From contig MBRE01000067.1 of NCBI GenBank assembly GCA_001698425.1, positions 1 to 61,764 of the forward strand: a stretch of DNA of 61,764 bases. Direction: 5' to 3'. Both the position numbers and the translations under genes were made by a program. Positions within the stretch are counted from its first letter, which is position 1, and each line of letters begins with the position of its first letter. This DNA is from Oscillatoriales cyanobacterium USR001. GTDB taxonomy: Bacteria; Cyanobacteriota; Cyanobacteriia; Cyanobacteriales; Microcoleaceae. This document shows, one piece after another, positions 52,370 to 61,718 of this stretch. The notes under the pieces are model-generated. The model worked only from the letters and a program-made list of their open reading frames with translations, searched no databases and was not told the DNA's origin.

Positions 52370-54259
52370 ATGCGCGTTTTTCGTAATCTCATAGTTGTAT
52401 GGGCAGGAGCAGCCATTACTTTCAGCAATGTTGGACGGAGTGCTGCCGCACAACCCCCAACAGAAACCTCAAACACCCAACCAGAAATCGAAATTAGCCC
52501 CGATTTTCAATCTGCCCCAAAAACAGCAGGAGAGCGAAAATTTCAAGAGGGACACATTACCTCATTTTCCGCCTCAACTCAGTCCCAACAACCCTCAAGC
52601 GAAGATAGTGCCTCGGAAATAGGGCAAAATTTTCCAGCAGTGCCACAACCAGAAATAGCCCAAAAGCCCGAATCTTCTGTAGAAAAGCCCACAACTTCTG
52701 GCAGTAGTGAGATAGCACAAACACCTTCTCCAGCCCCAACTCCAACAGAAATCCCCACACCTGGGGTTGTACCCACTCCCATTGAAACTGCTCCATCTCC
52801 TCCACCCAAGAACACTCCCCTGGAAAATTTCCCACCGTTAACCCCAAATGGGACTTTACAAACTTTACCTCCAGATTTTCTGGAACCTAACCCCAATCCC
52901 CTGAGTTTTCCCACAGTACCTGATGAAGTGAAGATCGATCGCACTCAACCTATTAGCTTACAACAGGCGATCGACCTCGCCCGTCGCAACTCCGAAACCC
53001 TACAAATCGCTGAACTACAACTGCAACAGAGCAAAGCCGCCTTGCGGGAACAACAAGCAGCCTTATACCCCGATCTCAGCCTACAACTTGATTTGACCCG
53101 ACAACTCAGCGCTGGCGGAGAGCTTGGAGTCCGCGCTCAACAGCGTCGGATTGACGCTTTACAAACTCGACCAGCCAATATCGTCGATCCGCGAAACTTT
53201 GCAGGCAATAATGTTAACACTACTTTGCAATTAACCTATGACGTAGACCTTTTTGGTCGTCGCACGGCTAATATTCGCGCCGCCCAAGAACAATTAAGGT
53301 TTCGGGAACTAGAAGTAGAGCGAGTAGCTGAAGAACTGCGTTCTGATATTTCTACTAACTATTACAACTTGCAACAAGCCGACGGCCAAGTAGCAATTAG
53401 CCAAGCCGCAGTTAGAAATGCAGGGCAAAGTTTACGAGATGCTGAAGCCCTAGAGCGGGCTGGAGTAGGAACTAGATTTGCCGTATTACAAGCTCAGGTG
53501 AATTTAGCCAACGAACAGCAAAGGTTAAATGAAGCCAAACGCGATCAATTAATTCGCAGGCGACAACTCGCTGAAAACTTAAATATTAGTCAATCTGTAG
53601 AATTAACAGCAGCCGATCCCGTTGAGCAGGCGGGTTCTTGGAAATTATCTCTCGAAGAGAGTATTGTACTGGCTTTTAAAAATCGCGCCGAGTTAGAACA
53701 GTTGTTAGCGCAACGGGCTGTAAGCGAACAGCAGCGCCGTTCCATTGTTGCAGGCCGCAAGCCCCAACTGAATTTGTTTGCTAATTACAATATTTTGGGG
53801 TCAGATCCAGATCAAGGTGATTATTTTGCTTCTCGCGGTTGGGCCGATGGTTACTCTTTCGGAGCTAGGTTAACCTGGAATTTCTTTGATGGGGGTGCGG
53901 CTCAGGCGAGGGCGAAACAGCGAGAGTTTGATGTGGCGTTGGCGGAAGCTCGTTTTGCTCAACTACGAAATCAGGTGCGTCGCGAGGTAGAACAAGCTTA
54001 TTTTGAGTTGGAATCGAGTTTTGCCAGTATTGAAACTGCTGAAACTGGTGTAGTCCAAGCTAGGGAAGCTTTACGTCTGGCGCGACTGCGTTTTCAAGCG
54101 GGGGTAGGAACTCAGACGGATGTGATTCAGGCGGAAACTGATTTAACTAGGTCTGAGAGAAACCGACTTTTGGCAATTATTGGCTATAACCGCGCTCTCT
54201 CTTCTCTGCAACGGGCTGTGACGAATCTCCCTGGTGGGGATCTTTCGGATACTCCTTAA
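52370..54259 (+). CDS. TolC-family outer membrane efflux protein
   Basis: About 629 residues from ATG 52370 (MRVFRNLIVVWAGAAITF), where the signal peptide begins; the 27 upstream codons lack signal character. Cleavage is probably after AAAQ. A low-complexity proline-rich segment (about 30-190, PAPTPTEIPTPGVVP) precedes two outer-membrane-efflux repeats starting ISLQQAIDLARRNSETLQIA and LSLEESIVLAFKNRAELEQL. The trimer forms a channel-tunnel across outer membrane and periplasm. The transport partner is not adjacent. The long proline segment may span the peptidoglycan region, which is an inference. Confidence 0.92.
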   Translation: MRVFRNLIVVWAGAAITFSNVGRSAAAQPPTETSNTQPEIEISPDFQSAPKTAGERKFQEGHITSFSASTQSQQPSSEDSASEIGQNFPAVPQPEIAQKPESSVEKPTTSGSSEIAQTPSPAPTPTEIPTPGVVPTPIETAPSPPPKNTPLENFPPLTPNGTLQTLPPDFLEPNPNPLSFPTVPDEVKIDRTQPISLQQAIDLARRNSETLQIAELQLQQSKAALREQQAALYPDLSLQLDLTRQLSAGGELGVRAQQRRIDALQTRPANIVDPRNFAGNNVNTTLQLTYDVDLFGRRTANIRAAQEQLRFRELEVERVAEELRSDISTNYYNLQQADGQVAISQAAVRNAGQSLRDAEALERAGVGTRFAVLQAQVNLANEQQRLNEAKRDQLIRRRQLAENLNISQSVELTAADPVEQAGSWKLSLEESIVLAFKNRAELEQLLAQRAVSEQQRRSIVAGRKPQLNLFANYNILGSDPDQGDYFASRGWADGYSFGARLTWNFFDGGAAQARAKQREFDVALAEARFAQLRNQVRREVEQAYFELESSFASIETAETGVVQAREALRLARLRFQAGVGTQTDVIQAETDLTRSERNRLLAIIGYNRALSSLQRAVTNLPGGDLSDTP

Positions 54260-54302
54260 AATTTGTAATAAATATCTCTGTCAACTAAAGTAGGAATCGG
54301 TA

Positions 54303-54599
54303 ATGGGCAATATCAAGTTTGTCAAGGAAAATCAGGAAATCATTGCCGCAGACGGAGCTAATTTGAGGCTCAAAGCCTTGGAAAATCGTGTAGACCTGTA
54401 CACTTTTTCCGGCAAGATGATGAATTGTGGGGGCTATGGCCAATGCGGTACTTGTATTGTAGAAATTGTGGAAGGGGAAGAAAATCTCTCTCCTCGGACG
54501 GATGTGGAAAATCGGAAGCTGAATAAGAAGCCGATAAATTATCGCTTGGCTTGCCAAACTTTGGTTAATGGTCCGGTGAGTGTGAAAACTAAGCCGTGA
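54303..54599 (+). CDS. 2Fe-2S ferredoxin-type protein
   Basis: 98 residues with a plant-type ferredoxin fold. Three cluster cysteines lie in [16 protein letters not shown] and the fourth in [10 protein letters not shown]. Spacing differs from photosynthetic PetF (CGGYGQC rather than CRAGSC), as in thylakoid/adrenodoxin-like cyanobacterial ferredoxins. AGGA precedes the start. Partner unknown. It is just upstream of psbM. Confidence 0.9.
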   Translation: MGNIKFVKENQEIIAADGANLRLKALENRVDLYTFSGKMMNCGGYGQCGTCIVEIVEGEENLSPRTDVENRKLNKKPINYRLACQTLVNGPVSVKTKP

Positions 54600-54657
54600 C
54601 GCATAGATGATATCCTGGTTATGTTGGTTTTGTGATTTCAGATAAGGGTTGGAGATC

Positions 54658-54774
54658 ATGCAAGTTAATGACCTGGGATTTATTGCAACCATTTTGTTTG
54701 TGTTAGTACCAAGTGTTTTCCTAATCATTCTTTACATTCAAACGGCTAGCCGCGAAGGTAAAAAGGATAATTAG
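54658..54774 (+). CDS. psbM: Photosystem II reaction centre protein M
   Basis: A 38-residue single-helix subunit at the photosystem II dimer interface. The sequence [20 protein letters not shown] continues [18 protein letters not shown], matching PsbM throughout. GGAG lies five bases before the ATG. A strong terminator follows 26 bases downstream. Confidence 0.95.
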   Translation: MQVNDLGFIATILFVLVPSVFLIILYIQTASREGKKDN

Positions 54775-54800
54775 CACTTTCTGTTTTGTCTTTTGTTACT

Positions 54801-54838
54801 AAAAAAGCGCCAAAGCTTTATGCTTTTGGTGCTTTTTT
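54801..54838 (+). terminator. Terminator after psbM
   Basis: Stem AAAAAGCGCCAAAGC paired with GCTTTTGGTGCTTTTTT around a TTTAT loop, ending in a T run. Confidence 0.8.
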
Positions 54839-54933
54839 GGCGATCGCCTTCAGATATGTCTAGGGACTAGGGAATAGAATAAGGGCTTGAGTAATTTAGA
54901 ATTTCTTAACCATTTTGGCGATCGCGATAATTT

Positions 54934-55326
54934 CTAACTTACGAAACTCCAATCTGGGCGCAAATTTTTTGCTCCTTGTAGATAGGGATGATAAATTTCC
55001 GAGTGATTTGCAGGCAAATTAATGTGAATTAAAAAGCGGATACAGCGCGGCAAACTTCCCTCAACGTGCATTTGCTGGACATCCAAAAGAGGAACATTAG
55101 CCCAACGAGGACGTTGGCGGGCGATCGAGGCGGGAAAGATAGCATCTAAATCACGAGTTACAGAAAAAGTAGCGCTAATAATCATTTCCGGGTCAATATC
55201 ATTGCGTTTTTCTAATTCATCTAATAGTTCCGTCACCACTTCTGCAATTGCTTCTACCGAGTTTTCTGAGGAAGTAGTTGCTCCACGAATTGCCCTTACT
55301 CGCCACTCCACGCTAATATCCTCCAT
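54934..55326 (-). CDS. aroH: Chorismate mutase, AroH type
   Basis: About 130 residues from ATG 55326 (MEDISVEWRVRAIRG); the frame is open 10 codons further. AroH converts chorismate to prephenate for Phe/Tyr synthesis. Family blocks are WRVRAIRGATTSSENS, SATFSVTRDLDAIFPA (catalytic arginine region) and RCIRFLIHIN. Length is typical for the monofunctional trimeric enzyme. A heptamer tract precedes it. Confidence 0.92.
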   Translation of the reverse strand: MEDISVEWRVRAIRGATTSSENSVEAIAEVVTELLDELEKRNDIDPEMIISATFSVTRDLDAIFPASIARQRPRWANVPLLDVQQMHVEGSLPRCIRFLIHINLPANHSEIYHPYLQGAKNLRPDWSFVS

Positions 55327-55359
55327 TTTGATTAAGTAGGGTTTTTGGTCTTTCAATAA

Positions 55360-55426
55360 GTTAATGGTTAACTATTAACAGTTAGCGGTTAACTGTTAAC
55401 GGTTAACTGTTAACTATTAATTGTTA
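55360..55426. repeat. Heptamer tandem repeat tract between sppA and aroH
   Basis: About ten GTTAACT/GTTAACG/ATTAACA-type units, closely related to the tracts near 14751 and 19336, directly after the sppA stop. Confidence 0.85.
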
Positions 55427-56245
55427 TGGTCGATAAAGCCATAGTGGTAGACCGCTTACAGAAAGCTCAAATTCTACCCAATTTTTAGCAGTAGAAAGTC
55501 CTGATGTATCCAGTAGATTACTGCCTAATGCCCGATTTAAAAATGGTTTAGGTTTTTCTAGGGTGCAACATTCAGTTTTTTCAGGATCGAGTCCTGCTAA
55601 TTCTGCTGCCCAGCGGATGGCATCTTCTTCAGTGCCCAAGCGATCGACAATACCTAATTCGATCGCTTGTTGTCCGGTAAAAATGCGACCGTCAGCAAAA
55701 CTTTTTACCTTTTCCACTGTAAGATTACGGGCTTCAGCCACAGTTTGCACAAATTGTTGATAACTGGTATCTATCAATTCTTGCAAAATTTGTTGCTCTG
55801 GCTCAGTTAGCTCTCTGTCAAAAGCTAAAATATCTTTGTAGGGACCAGATTTAATCGTTTTAAACGAAATTCCAATCTTTTCTAACAGCACTTCAATGTT
55901 ATTGCCCCGTAGAATTACGCCAATACTGCCTGTAATCGTGCCGGGATTAGCCACGATATGTGTGGCTCCCATGCCGATATAGACACCTCCAGAAGCGGAA
56001 ATATTGCCAAAACTGGCAACTATTTTGATTTTTTCCCCCAAGCGTTTCAGGGCGCTGTAGATTTCCTGGGAATCTCCAACAGTACCGCCAGGGGAGTCTA
56101 TCCGCAGTAGTAAGGCGGGAAATTTCCGCTCCTCAACGGTTTTAAGGGCTTCAAGGACTCGCTTGCGGGTTTCTGTGGCAATGGGGCCGTTAACTTCGAT
56201 CCGAGCGATTTTTTTGCGATAGCGGGGCTTAAATGGCCAAATCAT
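55424..56245 (-). CDS. sppA: Signal peptide peptidase SppA
   Basis: 273 residues from ATG 56245 (MIWPFKPRYRKK; an upstream TTG is the only alternative). Single-domain S49 peptidase that degrades cleaved signal peptides. The catalytic serine is in NISASGGVYIGMGA, with the DSPGGTVGDS and PGTITGSIGVI loops; the paired lysine is expected in the N-terminal half for this short type. No strong membrane anchor is visible. A heptamer tract follows its stop. Confidence 0.92.
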   Translation of the reverse strand: MIWPFKPRYRKKIARIEVNGPIATETRKRVLEALKTVEERKFPALLLRIDSPGGTVGDSQEIYSALKRLGEKIKIVASFGNISASGGVYIGMGATHIVANPGTITGSIGVILRGNNIEVLLEKIGISFKTIKSGPYKDILAFDRELTEPEQQILQELIDTSYQQFVQTVAEARNLTVEKVKSFADGRIFTGQQAIELGIVDRLGTEEDAIRWAAELAGLDPEKTECCTLEKPKPFLNRALGSNLLDTSGLSTAKNWVEFELSVSGLPLWLYRP

Positions 56246-56347
56246 GGGCAATGGTAGAATCTGTTGTAGCTAATCTCTAGTTTGCCTTATTCCTATGGTT
56301 TTGATGGATAATAATTGGTAAAAGTATGAAAATAGGTAGCCCCAGGA

Positions 56348-57130
56348 ATGAAGCTTTATATTTACCACACTCCCGAATTGACTCCTACGGATCGAGTACC
56401 TGACTGCGCGATCGCGGTTGATGTGCTTCGTGCCACAACGACTATGGCAACGGCGCTGAATAATGGGGCTGAGGCTGTCCAAGTTTTCAGCGATATCGAT
56501 CAATTGATGAAAGAAAGTGAAAAATGGCCTGCGGCTAAACGTATCCGTGCGGGTGAGCGTGGGGGTGCGAAGGTGGAGGGTTGTGATATGGGTAATTCTC
56601 CTCTGGATTGTCAGCCCAATCTCGTTCAAGGTAAGCGATTATTTATTAGTACGACGAATGGCACTCGCGCTCTGCAACGAGTACAATCTTCGCCAATAGT
56701 TTTGGCCGCAGCTTTGATTAATCGTTTGGCGATTGCTCAATATTTGCTAGTGAAACAACCAAAAACTATTTGGATTATTGGATCGGGTTGGGAGGGAAGT
56801 TTTTCTTTGGAAGATACGGTTTGTGCTGGTGCGATCGCAGATATTTTATTAACGGAAAGTGGTGTTCCACCAGAGGAGTTTGTCGGTAATGATGAAGTAT
56901 ATGCCGCGATCGCGCTTTATCTTCAATGGAAAGATCAATTATATGAATTGTTCAATTACGCCAGTCATGGCCAAAGACTGCTAGGTTTGGGAGTCTATGA
57001 AGATTTGAAATATTGCTCTCAATTGGATATTTTAGATGTTGTGCCGATGCAAAGAGAAGTAGGGGTTTTAGTTAAGTCGGATGCAAAAATTCCCAAGGTA
57101 CAATTTTGGATGCAAGGTTCACCTCGATGA
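56348..57130 (+). CDS. comB: 2-phosphosulfolactate phosphatase family protein
   Basis: 260 residues, ComB family. The hallmark [20 protein letters not shown] and the block [18 protein letters not shown] are complete, as is STTNGTRAL. In methanogens ComB acts in coenzyme M synthesis; in cyanobacteria the substrate is unproven, so the name gives the family only. It is divergent from sppA. Confidence 0.88.
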   Translation: MKLYIYHTPELTPTDRVPDCAIAVDVLRATTTMATALNNGAEAVQVFSDIDQLMKESEKWPAAKRIRAGERGGAKVEGCDMGNSPLDCQPNLVQGKRLFISTTNGTRALQRVQSSPIVLAAALINRLAIAQYLLVKQPKTIWIIGSGWEGSFSLEDTVCAGAIADILLTESGVPPEEFVGNDEVYAAIALYLQWKDQLYELFNYASHGQRLLGLGVYEDLKYCSQLDILDVVPMQREVGVLVKSDAKIPKVQFWMQGSPR

Positions 57131-57138
57131 TCTGGCTC

Positions 57139-57172
57139 GTAGTAAGCGCTTTAGCGCTAAAGCGCCTACTAC
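57139..57172. repeat. GTAGTAAGCGCT...AGCGCCTACTAC palindrome after comB
   Basis: A near-perfect palindrome starting nine bases after the comB stop; relative of 49275-49308. It may double as a transcript end. Confidence 0.7.
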
Positions 57173-57214
57173 AAACAAGTTTGAACCTTAATTTAACCTT
57201 AATTTAACTTTAAT

Positions 57215-58450
57215 TCATTTATAAACCGGTAAAGTAAAATGAAAACAACTGCCAGATTGTTCAGCAGAATCCACCCAAATTTGACCATAATGAGCCCGGA
57301 TAATGCGCTGGCAAAGAGCTAACCCAATACCATAACCATCCTTTAATTCATCACGCTCAAGTCGGAAACGATCTTCAAAAATTTTTTGGTAATTTTCCTC
57401 TGGAATCCCCAGTCCATTGTCACAAATACTAACTTGAACTTTATGGGCAGTTCGATGCAGAATTGAAATAGTAATACTTCCTTTTTCTGGCGTATATTTA
57501 ACCGCATTATCTAACAAATTCATCATCACTTGTAACAACCTTTCTGGATCGGCATAAACGCAAGGCAAATCAACAGGAATATCAGTCTCTACGTGCAGGG
57601 ATTTAGCCTGAAACCGATCTTCTAATTGAACGAGTACATCATCGCAAATTGGTTTTAACTCCAATTTTTGAGGCTGAATATGAAATTGGGCATTTGTCCC
57701 CCTAGCCGCCTGTAGAATGTCCGCGATCATCCGGTCAATAATGCGGATTTGACGACGGGCTTGCTTAACTATATTCTCTTTTAAACTAGAAGTTTCTCCC
57801 AATAGTAAATTATCTTTTTGCTTATCAGTAGCTTCTAAAGTTTCTAGGGCTAAAGAAACTGAAGTTAGAGGATTGCGAAGATCGTGGGCAAGCATAGCAA
57901 TAATCCGATCTTTTAACTTTAATTGCTCTTGCAGATGTTCTTTTTCCTGTTTAAGACGAAAAACTTCATCGGTGAGCTTGATTAGTTCAGCAGCAGAGGT
58001 AATAGAATGAATAGAAATTGGAGCAGCAATTTCGTGGTTTGCCAGTTGAGATTGCTCCTTATTCCACAATTCTTCTAAAGATAACTGCCACCGAACCCAC
58101 CAGTATTCCAGTTGAGCGATTAAATCGCTACCGGCGAGCATTTGTCGGGGCGAGGGATGGATTTTGAGCAAGCAGGGAGTTGCCATCAGTTTAAAATGTT
58201 CTGCTAAATAAGGTTGCTCCCCGACATCAATGATTTGCAGATCGAAAGCAAAGTCTGTCTTTAGAGTTTCGAGGGATTTGCGGAGAAGGCGAATTTGTTC
58301 GTGGGAGCCAGGGCGCTTGTCCACAAACATGAGAAGCTGTAAAAATGCCTCAGAGCAAATGGGCTTACCGGCTTCTTCTGGGTTGCCGTTTGCTGCGATC
58401 GCGGCATTTTCCGCGTTGAAGCTGGATCTCGGATGAAAATAGTTAACCAT
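57215..58450 (-). CDS. sasA: Circadian clock-output histidine kinase SasA
   Basis: 411 residues. The N-terminal KaiB-like sensor domain ([20 protein letters not shown] through [20 protein letters not shown], about 34-125) is diagnostic; it binds KaiC. A coiled coil leads to HisKA with the phospho-accepting histidine in [18 protein letters not shown], then HATPase_c with [14 protein letters not shown] and DNGLGIPEE. SasA phosphorylates RpaA to set circadian transcription. It has a slightly longer N-terminal lead than usual. No kai gene is in the window. Confidence 0.94.
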   Translation of the reverse strand: MVNYFHPRSSFNAENAAIAANGNPEEAGKPICSEAFLQLLMFVDKRPGSHEQIRLLRKSLETLKTDFAFDLQIIDVGEQPYLAEHFKLMATPCLLKIHPSPRQMLAGSDLIAQLEYWWVRWQLSLEELWNKEQSQLANHEIAAPISIHSITSAAELIKLTDEVFRLKQEKEHLQEQLKLKDRIIAMLAHDLRNPLTSVSLALETLEATDKQKDNLLLGETSSLKENIVKQARRQIRIIDRMIADILQAARGTNAQFHIQPQKLELKPICDDVLVQLEDRFQAKSLHVETDIPVDLPCVYADPERLLQVMMNLLDNAVKYTPEKGSITISILHRTAHKVQVSICDNGLGIPEENYQKIFEDRFRLERDELKDGYGIGLALCQRIIRAHYGQIWVDSAEQSGSCFHFTLPVYK

Positions 58451-58577
58451 TGCCGAGGAAATTTATAAAGAAACTCATGGTTTGCGGAAAACTCAAAGTC
58501 TTTGGACTGAGATGTAAGCAACTATAATTTAATATCTTCTTTATATTTATGATATTGTACCGAAGGTTTCAAAATTA

Positions 58578-60320
58578 GTGGGTGTTGTGAAATTTTTGAG
58601 TAAGACTAAAAATACACCGCTGAAGTTGGTGGTTTGGGTGGCGATCGCCTTTTTTGCAGTCTCTCTCCTCCTGACGCTGCATCGTTATTATAATTTTTAC
58701 GCCTCTTACGACCAAGGCATTTTCAATCAAGTCTTTTGGAATGGCACTCACGGTCGAATGTTTGAGAGTTCTTTGTCTTCAGCTTTATCCACTAATGTCG
58801 TCCACGATCGACAACTACCAGAAGTATTCTACTATCGTTTGGGGCAACACTTCACGCCCGCACTAATTCTCTGGCTACCTATTTATGCTCTGTTTCCTTC
58901 GCCTGTGACTCTAACCGTGTTACAGGTGACTTTGGTGACGGCGGCGGGGTTGGTGCTCTATGCTCTGGCTCGACATTATCTCGCACCTCAATTGTCGGCG
59001 GCGATCGCGATTAGCTTTTACTGTGCTAATGCTGTAATTGGCCCAACTTTGGGCAATTTTCACGATATTTGCCAAATTCCTCTCTATGTCTTCAGTTTGC
59101 TACTGGCAATGGAGAAACGCCGCTGGCGAATATTTGCCATTTTTGCAGTGTTAATTTTAGCGGTGCGGGAAGATGCCGGAATTACTTTATTTGGCGTGGG
59201 ATTTTACATGATTTGCAGCCGCCGCTACCCTCGCACTGGCTTGGTTGTCTGCGCTCTGAGTTTTGGTTATATTGTCGCCCTAACTAATCTGATTATGCCC
59301 TTATTTTCAGCGGACATTTCGGAGCGGTTTATGATGGAGCGGTTTGGGCAATATGCTGAAGGCGATCGAGCCTCTACTCTCCAAATTCTCTGGGGAATGA
59401 TTAGTAATCCTTTACGATTATTAGGGGAATTATTTACCCCCTTCGATCGCACCCTCAAATATTTACTCGCTCAATGGCTACCTTTAGCCTTTATACCTGC
59501 TATTTCGCCTGCTTCTTGGGCGATCGCCGGATTTCCTCTACTCAAACTATTTTTAGGCAAAGGTGAATCCGTACTTGCCATCAATATCCGTTATGCCATG
59601 ACAGTAGTTCCAGGTCTATTTTATGGCGCAATTTTGTGGTGGAGAGCACGGGAGAGGGGGAGCAGGGGAGAGGGGGAGCGCGGGAGATTTCCTTCTTCCC
59701 TCTTCCCTCTTCCCTCTTCCCTCTTCCCTCTTCCTTCTTCCTTCTTCCCTCTTCCTTCTTCCTTCTTCCTTCTTCCTTCTTCCTTCAAATTTCAGCGTTT
59801 TTGGGCATTTTGCCTCTGTTTATCGCTATTTTTCACCTTCACTTCCAACCCCAATCAAACCTTTTCCTTTATTTTGCCAGATGCCATTCATCCTTGGGTC
59901 TACGTCCCCATAACTCGTCAGTGGCAACACGCTTCTCAGATTCGATCGCTCTTAGATCGAATTCCACCAGATGCTAGTGTAGCCGCCACTAATTACATCA
60001 TCCCCCATTTATCCAGCCGACGAGAAATTCTCAGACTTCCCAGACTCGAATTGCGGAATGATGCACGAGAAGTGGTAAAGATGGAATATGTAATTGCCGA
60101 TATGTGGCAACTACAGCAGTATCAAACAGCTTTCAAGCGTGAGCGAGGACAATTACGCGCGATCGCACCCCTAATAGACCTACTTTCTAATTCTGGAGAG
60201 TATGGAATTATAGCTTTTCAAGATGGCGTAATTTTGATGAAAAAAGGTATTCCTTCTGAATCAGAAGCTGTCACCAGTTGGAAATCTTTTCGCCAAGAAA
60301 TAGAGCCAATTTTAAAGTAA
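58578..60320 (+). CDS. DUF2079 multi-spanning membrane protein with heptamer tract in frame
   Basis: 580 residues from GTG 58578. DUF2079 proteins have about 10 membrane helices and resemble membrane-bound glycosyltransferases of the GT-C type. Here an early luminal-type loop (NFYASYDQGIFNQVFWNGTHG) is conserved. Between residues about 355 and 405 a foreign insert (RERGSRGEGERG, then four-fold PSSLFPL) comes from a purine run and a TTCCCTC heptamer tract at 59689-59787. After it the family sequence resumes (WVYVPITRQWQHASQIR). Three heptamers make 21 bases, seven codons, hence the seven-residue periodicity. A one-unit change would break the frame. Confidence 0.85.
   Translation: MGVVKFLSKTKNTPLKLVVWVAIAFFAVSLLLTLHRYYNFYASYDQGIFNQVFWNGTHGRMFESSLSSALSTNVVHDRQLPEVFYYRLGQHFTPALILWLPIYALFPSPVTLTVLQVTLVTAAGLVLYALARHYLAPQLSAAIAISFYCANAVIGPTLGNFHDICQIPLYVFSLLLAMEKRRWRIFAIFAVLILAVREDAGITLFGVGFYMICSRRYPRTGLVVCALSFGYIVALTNLIMPLFSADISERFMMERFGQYAEGDRASTLQILWGMISNPLRLLGELFTPFDRTLKYLLAQWLPLAFIPAISPASWAIAGFPLLKLFLGKGESVLAINIRYAMTVVPGLFYGAILWWRARERGSRGEGERGRFPSSLFPLPSSLFPLPSSFFPLPSSFFLLPSSFKFQRFWAFCLCLSLFFTFTSNPNQTFSFILPDAIHPWVYVPITRQWQHASQIRSLLDRIPPDASVAATNYIIPHLSSRREILRLPRLELRNDAREVVKMEYVIADMWQLQQYQTAFKRERGQLRAIAPLIDLLSNSGEYGIIAFQDGVILMKKGIPSESEAVTSWKSFRQEIEPILK
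59689..59787. repeat. In-frame heptamer tract (TTCCCTC/TTCCTTC)
   Basis: About 14 pyrimidine heptamers inside the DUF2079 coding sequence, preceded by a purine-rich run (59640-59687). Same unit as the intergenic tract at 25826-25927. Confidence 0.9.
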
Positions 60321-60465
60321 ATATAACAAGCCTAATCGCTAGAGGCTAAAGACCAGATTAAGAGAAGAAGCAACTAGGGTAAGAAAATGTTAAAGTTTAA
60401 GAAACATATAATAGGGTAAATAATCGCAAAGTTTTAATATATGTAAACTTTTGGGAGTTAGGCAG

Positions 60466-61653
60466 ATGAAGATTTTGGTACTAGCATGGGAGTTTCCCCC
60501 CCGAATTGTCGGGGGAATAGCTCGTCATGTAGCAGAGTTGTATCCAGAGCTAGTCAAATTGGGGCATGAAATACACCTAATTACCGTAGAGTTTGGTCAA
60601 GCCCCAATGTACGAAGAAGTCGAAGGTATCCGAGTGCATCGCGTGCCCGTATCACCCGCCCACGACTTTTTCCACTGGGTTGTCAACATGAACCAAAGCA
60701 TGGGGCATCACGGCGGTAAAATCATGCTCGAAGAAGGGCCATTTGATATTGTCCACGCTCACGACTGGTTAGTAGGAGATGCTGGAATCGCACTCAAACA
60801 TATCTTTAAAGTGCCTTTAATTGCAACTATACACGCCACAGAATACGGACGGCATAATGGCATCCATAACAACCAACAACGCTACGTTAATGGCAAAGAA
60901 AATGACTTAGTTTACAACGCTTGGCGAGTAATTGTCTGTAGCGAATATATGCGACAAGAAGTAGAACGAGTATTAGCTACTCCCTGGAATAAAATAGAAG
61001 TTATTTACAATGGGATTCGTGCCGAGAAAAAGCCTCGTTGGAGCGATTTTGATGCCTTAAGCTTCCGGCGTAAATTTGCTCACGACCATGAAAAAATAGT
61101 TTACTATGTTGGTCGGATGAGTCACGAAAAAGGCGTTTCTGTATTACTAAATGCGGCTCCAATGGTATTGCGAGAAACATCAATTCATAGTAAGTTTATC
61201 ATTATTGGTGGTGGCCACACGGAACATTTAAAACATCAAGCTTGGAATTTAGGCATTTGGCACAAGTGTTTGTTTACAGGATTTATGTTTGAAGAATATC
61301 TCGATAAGTTTCAAACTGTCGCTGACTGTGCAGTTTTTCCTAGCTTATACGAACCCTTTGGGATTGTAGCATTAGAAAGTTTTGCGGCACGAGTTCCCGT
61401 TGTGGTTTCCGATACGGGAGGACTTCCAGAAGTAGTGCAACATACTAAAACTGGGGTGGTAACTCGTGCTAATAATGCCCATTCTTTAGCCTGGGGGATT
61501 TTGGAGGTGTTGAAAAATCCTGATTATGCAAAGTGGTTGGTTGACAATGCCCACGAAGACTTGGAGCGGCGATTTAGTTGGCCGAAATTGGCGAAAGAAA
61601 CTGAGTGGGTTTATGAACGGGTAGTTGAAGAAAGAGCGGAAGTAAACTGGTAA
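60466..61653 (+). CDS. GT4-family glycosyltransferase
   Basis: 395 residues from ATG 60466 (MKILVLAWEFPPRIVGG), five codons inside the longest frame, with GGGAG upstream. The two GT-B lobes are visible: GGIARHVAELYPELVKLGHE in the first, and in the second YVGRMSHEKGV, IIGGGHTEHLK and the donor-binding EPFGIVALESFAARVPVVVS with DTGGLPEVV. Similar cyanobacterial proteins are annotated glycogen-synthase-like or polysaccharide glycosyltransferases. Donor unknown. Confidence 0.9.
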   Translation: MKILVLAWEFPPRIVGGIARHVAELYPELVKLGHEIHLITVEFGQAPMYEEVEGIRVHRVPVSPAHDFFHWVVNMNQSMGHHGGKIMLEEGPFDIVHAHDWLVGDAGIALKHIFKVPLIATIHATEYGRHNGIHNNQQRYVNGKENDLVYNAWRVIVCSEYMRQEVERVLATPWNKIEVIYNGIRAEKKPRWSDFDALSFRRKFAHDHEKIVYYVGRMSHEKGVSVLLNAAPMVLRETSIHSKFIIIGGGHTEHLKHQAWNLGIWHKCLFTGFMFEEYLDKFQTVADCAVFPSLYEPFGIVALESFAARVPVVVSDTGGLPEVVQHTKTGVVTRANNAHSLAWGILEVLKNPDYAKWLVDNAHEDLERRFSWPKLAKETEWVYERVVEERAEVNW

Positions 61654-61718
61654 ATGAATAGAAAATGGTTAATTTGTAGCTGCAAAAACTAAATTTTTGT
61701 TTTTCCTTTAGAATTATC

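Noticed and set aside
52557..52944. Two open frames (96 and 121 codons) on the minus strand inside the TolC gene
   Set aside because: They mirror the proline-rich TolC segment, giving glycine/valine-rich low-complexity products; no start signals or family resemblance.
54285..54728. 147-codon minus-strand frame over ferredoxin and psbM
   Set aside because: Both plus-strand genes are certain; the frame is antisense.
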